A stretch of 57,714 bases of DNA from Candidatus Hydrogenedentota bacterium (lineage in GTDB: Bacteria > Hydrogenedentota > Hydrogenedentia > Hydrogenedentales > CAITNO01). The notes beneath the pieces were generated by a model. The model saw nothing but the letters and a program-made list of their open reading frames with translations, was not told the DNA's origin and did not search any database. The position numbers and the translations under genes were made by a program. Positions 17,475 to 25,383 of the stretch are shown one piece after another. The stretch's first letter is position 1; the number at the start of each line of letters is the position of its first letter. Location: assembly GCA_029776995.1 (NCBI GenBank), contig JAKOTZ010000123.1, forward strand, positions 1 to 57,714, read 5' to 3'.

Positions 17475-18797
17475 TCAACGGGAACTGTTTTTCTGTGCGG
17501 CCGGGCTTTTTTGCGCCAGGTCATTGCGCGCCAGAAGAACACCGTCCGGGGACCATACGGTAATTGCCAGATCCGGGTCTCCGTCATTGTCCAGGTCTGC
17601 CGCGCACAGGCTGCGCGGTTTTCCCCGGTCAACCGGAATCCATTGGACATCGAACGCCGGCATTCCTCCAGAGGCGGTCTGATTCAGGAGCAGAGCAATT
17701 TCCCCCGAAGCGAAGGCAGTTGCCGCAAGGTCGGGTTTGCCGTCTCCGTTGAAATCAGCTACGGTCAGGTCCCGGATTTCTTTTTCCAGTATTTTCCGGT
17801 CTTTTCCCAGTTCAATATCGGCAGAGATTGAATACGGCTGTCTGGGTGCGCCCAGAAATATCACGATATTGTCCGTGGCGTGGCAATGGGATACCGCAAT
17901 ATCCTGCTGACCGTCTCCATTGAAATCAGCCACCCGCACGGCGGTCGGCAGTTTGCCCCGTGTCGGGATTCGACTGGCTTCCGTAAAATTTCCCTGACCG
18001 TTCCCGTACCACACGCTGAACTCCGAGGTGGCGTAGTACGCAACGATGAGGTCTGTGCGGCCGTCCTGGTTCATATCGGCGGCCTGCAGGTCTCTGGGCG
18101 CGCCCGGCGCGGAGATCAACTTAGGTATGCCGAATACTTCCTGGCGGTCTCCGGGCATCAGCACCAGAGCGTCTACCGACCAGGCCGTCGCGGCGAGATC
18201 CCGCAGGCCGTCCTGGTTCCAGTCCAGCACAGCCAGCGCGGTAATGCCGGGGCTGGCAAATAACGGCTGTCCGTCGCCGTCCCGCTGGCGCTGGTAGGCC
18301 ATTTCAGGCGCGTCAATTTTAAAAACTTTAGGCACGAAAAGGTTGTCGGGGCGGCGGTTTAAAAACACGGAAATGTGCCGAAATCGGGCGTCATGGAAAT
18401 TGGCCACCAGAATATCCGGCCATTTTAGCCCATCCACGTTGGCCACGCAGACAGCCCACGGCCCGAAACCGGATTTCAGCGGCGGCAGTTCACGGGTGTA
18501 AGTCCAGGGTGATTGCGCCCAGAGCACCGAAATCTCGTCGTTGGCGGGGCGTTCTTCCCGGAGATCGAACAGCGTGCCCCGGTCTGCCGTGATCAGGTCA
18601 GGCATGCCGTCTTCATTCAGGTCACGCGCCGCAATAGCAGCCGGATTGGAACCCGTGTTGATCAGCTGCGGGAGAATGCTGAATCCCTGCTTTGCCGCCG
18701 GAGATTGGCCGGCCGCGCGGACGGAAAAAGCGATTAACAGCGCCGGTAAAACGAGTCGGAGTATTGGTTTATTTTTGCGGTGCAACATTTTATGCAT
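17475..18797 (-). CDS. Secreted FG-GAP/VCBS repeat protein
   Basis: About 440 residues with an N-terminal signal (LRLVLPALLIAFSVRAAGQ) and at least six FG-GAP-type repeats, each with a calcium-loop consensus: DLNEDGMPDLITAD, DWNQDGLRDLAATA, DMNQDGRTDLIVAYY, DFNGDGQQDIAVSH, DFNGDGKPDLAATA and DLDNDGDPDLAIT. This makes a seven-bladed beta-propeller likely. Such proteins are found at the bacterial surface and bind Ca2+; ligand unknown. The likely ATG (18797) is 4 bp after the pdxA stop, so the two are cotranscribed. ATG 18788 or an in-frame ATG at 18836 inside pdxA are alternatives. Confidence 0.85.
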   Translation of the reverse strand: MHKMLHRKNKPILRLVLPALLIAFSVRAAGQSPAAKQGFSILPQLINTGSNPAAIAARDLNEDGMPDLITADRGTLFDLREERPANDEISVLWAQSPWTYTRELPPLKSGFGPWAVCVANVDGLKWPDILVANFHDARFRHISVFLNRRPDNLFVPKVFKIDAPEMAYQRQRDGDGQPLFASPGITALAVLDWNQDGLRDLAATAWSVDALVLMPGDRQEVFGIPKLISAPGAPRDLQAADMNQDGRTDLIVAYYATSEFSVWYGNGQGNFTEASRIPTRGKLPTAVRVADFNGDGQQDIAVSHCHATDNIVIFLGAPRQPYSISADIELGKDRKILEKEIRDLTVADFNGDGKPDLAATAFASGEIALLLNQTASGGMPAFDVQWIPVDRGKPRSLCAADLDNDGDPDLAITVWSPDGVLLARNDLAQKSPAAQKNSSR

Positions 18798-18801
18798 GAT
18801 G

Positions 18802-19863
18802 TTAAGCTTTTTCCATTCCGGAGATGCTGGGTTCATTTAAGACGAGCGGGGCGGACAACTGCCTGGCCAGCTGAATGGCCGCGACCAGGCTGTTTTCCCG
18901 GGCCTGTCCGGTTCCGGCCAGGTCATAGGCCGTACCGTGGTCCGGAGAAGTCCTCACGATAGGCAGCCCAAGGGTGACGTTGACGCCCTCGTCCATCGCC
19001 ACCAGTTTTACGGCGATATGACCCTGGTCATGGTACATGGCGATTACCGCGTCGAATTCGCCCAGGTACATGCGCAGAAAAACCGTGTCCGGCGGCCATG
19101 GGCCGCTGCACGTCCATCCCTGGCGCCTGCATTCCAGCACCGCGGGCGCGATCTCATCAAGTTCCTCCTGGCCGAACGCGCCATTTTCTCCGGCGTGGGG
19201 GTTCAGTCCGGCTACCGCGATACGGGGGGCAGCAATACCCAGCCGCGTCAGGGCCCGCCCCGCCATGTTCACTGCATCCACAATACGCTCTTTGCGAACG
19301 GCGTCCAGCGCCTGCCGCAGGGAAAGATGCGCCGTTATGTGGATGACCCGCATCCGCGGAGAAAACAGGCTCATCCAGTAGTTTTCACATCCGGTCAGAT
19401 GTGCTATGTAGGGGGTGTGTCCGTCGTAGGCGCATCCGCCAAGGCGCAACCCTTCTTTGTTGACCGGACAGGTTACCATGCCGGCGCACCATCCGGCCAT
19501 GCACGCTTTTACCGCTTCCTCAATCCAGACTGCCGCGCATTGCCCTGACGCGCCATCCAGTTTTCCCGGCGCGCGGACGATCTCCCCGCAGCCGCAATCT
19601 ACGACAGGAACCGCTTCATCAGCTGGGGGCACCGGGTTGCCGGGCAACCAGGTAACCGCCGGCGGGCATTCGGAGGCGAACGTTCGGCATTCCGTGAAGA
19701 TCTTTTCCGAACCGAATACGATGAAAGGGCCGGCAGCCCGGACATCGGGGCGGCTTAGGGCTTTGACCAAGATTTCGGGCCCGACTCCGTTGATGTCGCC
19801 CATGGTGACAGCAAGCGGCAGCATGGATATTGGTTTTTCAGGTGCGGAATATGTGTGGTTCAT
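18802..19863 (-). CDS. pdxA: PdxA-family 4-phosphohydroxythreonine (or related acid-sugar phosphate) dehydrogenase
   Basis: About 353 residues. Family motifs are MGDINGVGPEI near the N-terminus, HITAHLSLRQAL, AGLNPHAGENGAFGQEE and AMYHDQGHIAVKL, which hold the metal-binding histidines and the substrate site. Classical PdxA makes 3-amino-2-oxopropyl phosphate for pyridoxal phosphate. PdxA2 relatives act on 4-phospho-threonate or erythronate in acid-sugar catabolism. With no other pyridoxine gene here and a divergent organophosphate transporter next door, the PdxA2 role cannot be excluded. The start is uncertain: 19863 gives 353 residues, 19824 (MLPLAVTMGD) is possible. Confidence 0.9.
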   Translation of the reverse strand: MNHTYSAPEKPISMLPLAVTMGDINGVGPEILVKALSRPDVRAAGPFIVFGSEKIFTECRTFASECPPAVTWLPGNPVPPADEAVPVVDCGCGEIVRAPGKLDGASGQCAAVWIEEAVKACMAGWCAGMVTCPVNKEGLRLGGCAYDGHTPYIAHLTGCENYWMSLFSPRMRVIHITAHLSLRQALDAVRKERIVDAVNMAGRALTRLGIAAPRIAVAGLNPHAGENGAFGQEELDEIAPAVLECRRQGWTCSGPWPPDTVFLRMYLGEFDAVIAMYHDQGHIAVKLVAMDEGVNVTLGLPIVRTSPDHGTAYDLAGTGQARENSLVAAIQLARQLSAPLVLNEPSISGMEKA

Positions 19864-19901
19864 GGCCGGGTGCAGTTGAGTACAGAGATTATTTCTTTTT
19901 G

Positions 19902-19918
19902 AACGTGTATTATACGTT
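19902..19918 (-). promoter_or_regulatory. Near-perfect palindrome over a TATAAT box upstream of pdxA
   Basis: AACGTGTA-T-TATACGTT is a 17-bp palindrome with one mismatch. On the minus strand it contains TATAAT (19909-19914), a consensus -10 for pdxA, about 45 bp from its start. No good -35 accompanies it, which is usual for activator- or repressor-controlled promoters. It also lies 80 bp upstream of the divergent transporter gene, so it could be a shared operator. The 130-bp gap holds nothing else I recognise. Confidence 0.35.
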
Positions 19919-19996
19919 TTTATGTGCAATAGATGCTGCTGTATGATGCTTCAGGCATGTGGATTAAACCGAGCAAAGGGAGGGAGATTCTGAAAT

Positions 19997-21292
19997 ATGC
20001 CGTCTGCGGTATCCTCATTAACTCCGGAACACAGGTACTGGCGGTGGAATATTCTGTTGGCGACGTATGGGGGGTATGCGGGGTACTACCTGTGCCGTAA
20101 GGTTTTCAGCAGCGTTAAACCGGTACTGCACGAGACCCTTTCTCTGGATTACAACCGTTTGGCCGATATCTGGACTGCGTTTCTGGTCGCTTACATGCTG
20201 GGCCAGTTCATGACGACCTTTCTGGGACGGCGTTTTTCCGCCAAAGTGCTGCTGGTAAGCGGTCTGGGCATGTCCATTCTGGTCAACGCGATTTTTGGTT
20301 TTGCCAATAATTACTGGACATTTTTAGTATTCATGGTTTTTAACGGATTTCTGCAGGCGACAGGCTGGCCGGCCAGCGTTGGGGCCGTGGCCCACTGGAT
20401 CCGTCCCGAAGAACGGGGGCTGATCATGGGTATCTGGTCCACCAGCCATGTTGTCGGGACCATGATCGTTAAGGGATCCGCCGGATATCTGTTGGCCCTG
20501 GCCGGATGGAGATGGTCGTTCTGGGGGGCTTCAGTGGTGGCGTTTCTGTTCTGGCTGATTCTGGCATGGCGGCACCACGACCGGCCGGAGGATGTGGGAC
20601 TGTCTCCTCTCGTAGCAGACCGTCCCGGGGAAGAAAATGATATCCGGGAGAAGAAGGATACGGACGGACAGGGCGAAATCGGATTTTCTGAATATCTGAA
20701 GATTATTTTTCATCCGGTCGTGCTGACCATGGGCATGGCGTATCTCGGCGTGAAATTCCTGCGGTACGCCATGGATTCCTGGATTCCCACGTTTCTGGTG
20801 GTGCTTGGGCTTGACGCGTCCAACGCGAGCTACTATTCCGCCATTTTCGATGTATGCGGAATATTTCCGGCAGTGATCGCCGGCTGGGCGCTGGACCGTA
20901 TATTCCGGGGGAATTGGGCACTGCTTTCAATGACTGCCGCCGTGGGGATGGCGGCAGGATTCTTCATTGCGGCATTTTATCCGGTCAGCCCGCTCGCCGT
21001 GGCGCTGAGTTTCGGACTTATTGGCTTTATGATCTACGGGCCGGAGACGATTCTCAGCGGGGCGGCGTCGGTTCAGGTGGCCGGAGAGAAAAACGGGTTG
21101 GCGATTGCGGGCGTGGTGAACGGTCTGGGCAGTATTGGACCCATCATTCAGGAGAAAGTAATCGGCTGGCTGATGCAGCACGACCCTTCCGGAGGCATGC
21201 GGAACGTAAACATCCTCGGTATGGGGATTTCCGTCACGCTGGTGCTTTTTATGGGAATTACCGTCTGGCGCGGCGCCCGGGTCCGAAAATAA
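19997..21292 (+). CDS. MFS transporter, organophosphate:phosphate antiporter (OPA) type
   Basis: A 431-residue protein with 12 predicted helices split by a charged loop around residues 205-230. The start GYAGYYLCRKVFSSVKPVL and the LGRRFSAKVLL loop after helix 2 are typical of the UhpT/GlpT (OPA) family, which exchanges sugar or glycerol phosphates for phosphate. The sequence GWRWSFWGASVVAF in helix 5-6 also fits. GGGAGG lies 13 bp upstream of the ATG. The exact phosphate ester is not readable. Its divergent neighbour pdxA and following Gfo/Idh/MocA gene suggest a carbohydrate-acid or polyol use. Confidence 0.88.
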   Translation: MPSAVSSLTPEHRYWRWNILLATYGGYAGYYLCRKVFSSVKPVLHETLSLDYNRLADIWTAFLVAYMLGQFMTTFLGRRFSAKVLLVSGLGMSILVNAIFGFANNYWTFLVFMVFNGFLQATGWPASVGAVAHWIRPEERGLIMGIWSTSHVVGTMIVKGSAGYLLALAGWRWSFWGASVVAFLFWLILAWRHHDRPEDVGLSPLVADRPGEENDIREKKDTDGQGEIGFSEYLKIIFHPVVLTMGMAYLGVKFLRYAMDSWIPTFLVVLGLDASNASYYSAIFDVCGIFPAVIAGWALDRIFRGNWALLSMTAAVGMAAGFFIAAFYPVSPLAVALSFGLIGFMIYGPETILSGAASVQVAGEKNGLAIAGVVNGLGSIGPIIQEKVIGWLMQHDPSGGMRNVNILGMGISVTLVLFMGITVWRGARVRK

Positions 21293-21381
21293 TCAGGTAA
21301 ATTTTTCTTAATTCAATTGCGTGGGGGGATCCCGCGGGAATACATTAATAGCATACAGACAACACGGCGGGAGAATCGGTC

Positions 21382-22698
21382 ATGGATAAGGCTCGTGTGA
21401 CTCGGCGAGGTTTTCTGCGGAAGGCGGCGGGGGTTGCGGTGGCAGCCGGCGGATTTCCCTATATTATCCCCGGCCGCGCGCTTGGACTGGATGGAGCGGT
21501 CGCGCCCAGCAACCGTATTGTTATGGCATCCATTGGGGTAGGTGGGCAGGGCATGTACGACACCATGGCCCTGGTGAATATCCCGGATGTCCAGTATGTC
21601 GCGGTATGTGACGTGGACCGGAAACACTGTGCCGACGCGGCTGCCAAAGTTTCTGAATTTTATGCCGCCAGATCTCCGGACGGGAAGTATGACGGAATAA
21701 CCGAGTATCACGACTTCAGGGAAGTCCTTGCCCGGAGCGATATCGACGCCGTGATGATCGCCACGCCTGACCACTGGCACGCCCTGATCAGTATTGCGGC
21801 GGCCCAGGCGGGCAAGGATATTTACTGTGAGAAACCGCTGGCCAATTCGATTCCGGAAGGGCGTGCCGTGGTGGATGCCGTCCGCCGTTACGGGCGGGTG
21901 TTTCAGACGGGCAGCCATGAACGCAGCCGGGACAACGCCCGGTTTGCGTGTGAACTTGTGCGGAACGGCCGCATTGGAAAACTCCATACCATCACGGTAA
22001 ACATGCCCATCCAGAACGGCCCCATTCCCAATCAGCCGCCCATGCCGGTGCCTCCTCACTTCGATTATGATTTCTGGCTGGGTCCGGCTCCGGACGCGCC
22101 GTATACCGAAAAACGCTGCCATTTCTGGTTCCGGTATATCCTGGATTACAGCGGCGGTGAGATCACTGACCGGGGGGCCCATATCATGGACCTGGCCCAG
22201 TTGGGGAACGGCACGGATGACACCATGCCGATTGCGGTGCGGGGCACGGGATATTTTCCGACGGACGGTCTGTTCAATACCGCCATGGATTACGAGTTTG
22301 AACTGCAGTATGCCAACGGCGTGGTAATGCGAGGCGTTTGCGGTGGCGCGCGGGGCGTCCGGTTCGAGGGGGACAAAGGGTGGATTTTTATCAGGGTTCA
22401 TGAAGGAACTTTGGAAGCGGATCCGCCGTCGCTGCTCAAGGAGCGGATTGGTCCAGGCGAGTTGAGTCTGGGCAGGAGCCGCGGGCACCACGTGAATTTC
22501 ATTGAGTGCGTGAAAAGCCGTCGGGACCCCATGGCGCCCGTGGAAGTGGGATTCCACTCGGCGTCCATCTGCCATATGGTCAATATTGCCATGAGGTTGG
22601 GCAAGCCGCTGCGGTGGGATCCGGTAAAAGAACAGTTTGACGATCCAGCGGCGAACCGTATGATGCAGCCTTCCATGCGCGCGCCATGGCGGCTGTAA
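21382..22698 (+). CDS. Tat-exported Gfo/Idh/MocA-family oxidoreductase
   Basis: A 438-residue protein. The twin-arginine signal VTRRGFLRKAAG is followed by the Rossmann start MASIGVGGQGMYDT, then VCDVDRKH, the family signature CEKPLANS and the C-terminal alpha/beta domain (YILDYSGGEITDRGAHIMDL). Members bind NAD(P) tightly and oxidise, reduce or hydrolyse sugars; exported forms work with bound cofactor. It is 90 bp after the transporter and 15 bp before the HEAT-repeat gene, so it is probably cotranscribed with the latter. Substrate unknown. Confidence 0.93.
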   Translation: MDKARVTRRGFLRKAAGVAVAAGGFPYIIPGRALGLDGAVAPSNRIVMASIGVGGQGMYDTMALVNIPDVQYVAVCDVDRKHCADAAAKVSEFYAARSPDGKYDGITEYHDFREVLARSDIDAVMIATPDHWHALISIAAAQAGKDIYCEKPLANSIPEGRAVVDAVRRYGRVFQTGSHERSRDNARFACELVRNGRIGKLHTITVNMPIQNGPIPNQPPMPVPPHFDYDFWLGPAPDAPYTEKRCHFWFRYILDYSGGEITDRGAHIMDLAQLGNGTDDTMPIAVRGTGYFPTDGLFNTAMDYEFELQYANGVVMRGVCGGARGVRFEGDKGWIFIRVHEGTLEADPPSLLKERIGPGELSLGRSRGHHVNFIECVKSRRDPMAPVEVGFHSASICHMVNIAMRLGKPLRWDPVKEQFDDPAANRMMQPSMRAPWRL

Positions 22699-22713
22699 CG
22701 GGGAGACTGACTT

Positions 22714-25347
22714 ATGAAACCCAATAAAGCATACCTTTATGATGCACGAAAAGCCGTTTTTTTTGATTGCTGCCTGATCGTCGTTCTGACAATCCTGACA
22801 GCGGCGGTGGTTTTCCCGGGAATGGCTTCGGCCCAGCAGGTACCGGCGTTTTCAGGGCCGGGCTGGGCTTCTGATGGTGATTTCAAGGCGCTGGAACGGT
22901 ACACCTTTGGTGAAGATCGTTCCGCTCTCGCGCGGATTGAATACACCGTTAACCAGGCATCGATCGGCGTGTCGGAAGGCATGGATGTCCAGACGCTGGC
23001 AGCCCGGCTTTGTCGAGTGCTGGAAGGCCGGGCGACGCCTGATGCCCGCAGATTCGCGTGCCGCATGCTGAAACAGATCGGGGATTCCCGCGCCGTGCCG
23101 GCATTGGCGCGGTGTCTGAAGGATGCGGAGTCCGCAGCTACAGCGCTTTGGGCGCTGGAAAATATTCCGGGCGAAGACGCGGACCGCGCGTTGGTTAAGG
23201 CGCTGGACAATACCCGGGGTGAAACCCGGATCGGCGTAATCAACGCGCTCGCCCGCCGGAGGGTGGCCGCTGCCGTGGCGCCGCTGGGAAAATTGTTGCG
23301 GGACGCGGATCAGGATATCGTAAGGGTGTCTGCCCTCGCGCTGGCGGACATGGATACCCCAGAGGCGCGCAATGCGCTGGCGGAAGCGGCGCGAAGCGCT
23401 GACGCGGATAAAATGAAGTTGCTGGAGGCGGCGCTGATCCGCGCGGCGGAAAAATCTCCGGATGATGCGTTCGACAGCTGGATGCAGCTGTTGCCGGATG
23501 AAAAGGTTACGGATGCAACCCGTTGCGCCAAACTTTCTCTCATGATCGCGCGCCATCCCGATCAGGCGCTGGCCCTGCTGGAAGCTGCTTTAAGCGGGCA
23601 GAATGACACGGTGGTGCAGGCCGCGCTGGGCTTTCTGAGAGCCCGTCAGGACAGCGAGGCCACGCAGCTGCTGGTTCGCGTGGCCCGGAATGCGGATTTA
23701 ACCCGCCATCCGGAGTTTATTGCGGCGCTTGCGGACCGCGGCGCTCCGGAAGCCCGGGAAATGGCGCTCGGCCTGATGGGTTCCAGCAGTGCCGATGCGG
23801 CTGCCGAGGCTTTTCGGACCCTGGAAAAAGTGGCGCGGCTTGACGATATTCCGGCCATAGCTCAGTTTGCCGGGAAATCGGATCCGGTATCACAGGCGGC
23901 TTTTCAGGCAGTAGCTCGCATGACGATGGAGGGAGTGGATAACCGACTGGTCGAACTGGCTTCCGGTAAAGACGGAAGCGATTCGGCGCTCCGTGTCACG
24001 GCGCTGAAACTGCTGGGGGAACGGCAGGCCGTAGCGGAAACATCGTCCGTGATGCGTATCGCGAAAAAAGCGGATACAGAAGTCGCGCGTGAAGCGGTTA
24101 AAACCTTGCAGGTTTTGGCGCGCCCTGAAGACCTGCCTGATCTGCTGGATCTGCTGAAGCAGTATGCGGACGAACCTGTTAAAGAAGATGTTATACGGGC
24201 AATCGTATTCGTATGCGAACGTATCCCCCAGCCGGAGCAGCGTTCCAAAGTGCTGATCGATGCCGCGCGCAAGGAGCGTAAAAAGGATAAGCCCTACGCG
24301 CTGGCGTTGATTGACGCCTTGAGCAGGGTGGGTCAGCAGGAAGGGCTCTCTTTTATTCAGGAAGAGCTGTCCAAAAAATCCAGCGCGCCGCGGAAGACAG
24401 CCCTGATAGAGGCGCTGGCTTCCTGGCCGAATGGGCTGGCTTTGGATGCCCTGCGGGGGCTCCTGATTGGTGGCGGCTACCAGGGACCGGACCGTGAAAA
24501 ACTGCTGCAGGGATATGTGCGGCTGCTGCGCGCGGATACGCAGGAAGCGCCATCTTCTGTCGTAGCCCGGTACAGGGAACTGCTGGACCAGGTGGTCGCG
24601 TCAGACCAGGAACGGGTGATGCTGCTTTCCGGATTGTCTCAGGTGGTTGATCTCGACGCGCTGGACCTGATTGAAGAGCACCTGAACAATGCCGCGATAT
24701 TCAACGAGGCGGCCAATGCCTTTGTCCGGGCGGCCAAGCCGCTTTTCCCGGCGGATCCGGACGGCGTGGGCGCCAGGCTTAAATCACTGGCGGAGAAGAA
24801 CATTCCGGATAACGTGCGTAACCAGATTGCGGAGATTCTGGCGATAGCGAACAACTTTGAAGGGTACATCTGCGCGTGGCAGGTCAGTGGTCCTTATGAG
24901 CTTTCCGGGAAGACCGCGGATGACCTGTTCGATATGCCCTTCCCGCCGGAAATGGAAGGCGTGGAATCGGTCTGGCGGGTTGCTCCGATGGCCCAGGAAT
25001 ATTCCAGGCCCTGGGCAGTCCTCCTTGACCGCATCCTTGGCGGCGCGGACCGTGTAGCCTACCTGCGGACATATGTCTGGTCACCGTCATCAATGGATTG
25101 CGCGCTGTTGCTGGGCACCAACGATGGCTGTAAAGTGTGGTGCAACGGCGAAAAAATCCATGAGTTCAAAGGCGGCCGGGCTTTTGAGCCCGATCAGGAT
25201 CGGGTTACCCTGTCATTGCGGGAAGGGTGGAATACCCTGCTCATCGCGGTGTACCAGTACGGAGGAGCGTGGGCGGCCAGCGCCCGGATTACCGCGCCGG
25301 ACGGTCAGCCCGTGCCGGGGCTGCGGTGCAGCATCCGTCCCGAGTAA
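22714..25347 (+). CDS. Exported HEAT-repeat protein
   Basis: An 877-residue protein. The signal sequence (LIVVLTILTAAVVFPGMASA) is followed by a long array of HEAT/PBS-lyase-type alpha-helical repeats (about residues 80-690), for example ALARCLKDAESAATALWALE and APLGKLLRDADQDIVRVSAL. Residues ~700-870 form a beta-rich end with GTNDGCKVWCNGEKIHEFKG and LREGWNTLLIAVYQYGG, like the jelly-roll accessory domain found on many PVC-group secreted proteins. It is a periplasmic scaffold candidate. Its gene is 15 bp after the Gfo/Idh/MocA gene, so the two products may act together. No enzyme motif is visible. Confidence 0.82.
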   Translation: MKPNKAYLYDARKAVFFDCCLIVVLTILTAAVVFPGMASAQQVPAFSGPGWASDGDFKALERYTFGEDRSALARIEYTVNQASIGVSEGMDVQTLAARLCRVLEGRATPDARRFACRMLKQIGDSRAVPALARCLKDAESAATALWALENIPGEDADRALVKALDNTRGETRIGVINALARRRVAAAVAPLGKLLRDADQDIVRVSALALADMDTPEARNALAEAARSADADKMKLLEAALIRAAEKSPDDAFDSWMQLLPDEKVTDATRCAKLSLMIARHPDQALALLEAALSGQNDTVVQAALGFLRARQDSEATQLLVRVARNADLTRHPEFIAALADRGAPEAREMALGLMGSSSADAAAEAFRTLEKVARLDDIPAIAQFAGKSDPVSQAAFQAVARMTMEGVDNRLVELASGKDGSDSALRVTALKLLGERQAVAETSSVMRIAKKADTEVAREAVKTLQVLARPEDLPDLLDLLKQYADEPVKEDVIRAIVFVCERIPQPEQRSKVLIDAARKERKKDKPYALALIDALSRVGQQEGLSFIQEELSKKSSAPRKTALIEALASWPNGLALDALRGLLIGGGYQGPDREKLLQGYVRLLRADTQEAPSSVVARYRELLDQVVASDQERVMLLSGLSQVVDLDALDLIEEHLNNAAIFNEAANAFVRAAKPLFPADPDGVGARLKSLAEKNIPDNVRNQIAEILAIANNFEGYICAWQVSGPYELSGKTADDLFDMPFPPEMEGVESVWRVAPMAQEYSRPWAVLLDRILGGADRVAYLRTYVWSPSSMDCALLLGTNDGCKVWCNGEKIHEFKGGRAFEPDQDRVTLSLREGWNTLLIAVYQYGGAWAASARITAPDGQPVPGLRCSIRPE

Positions 25348-25383
25348 TTCCGCCAGAACGATTAATCGGAGACGATTAGGAGC

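Noticed and set aside
17475-18797. Integrin-like adhesion function for the FG-GAP protein
   Set aside because: FG-GAP propellers occur in many secreted bacterial proteins; nothing else here supports adhesion.
21313-22575. A 420-codon open frame antisense to the Gfo/Idh/MocA gene
   Set aside because: Shadow of a well-supported gene; no start signal or familiar sequence.
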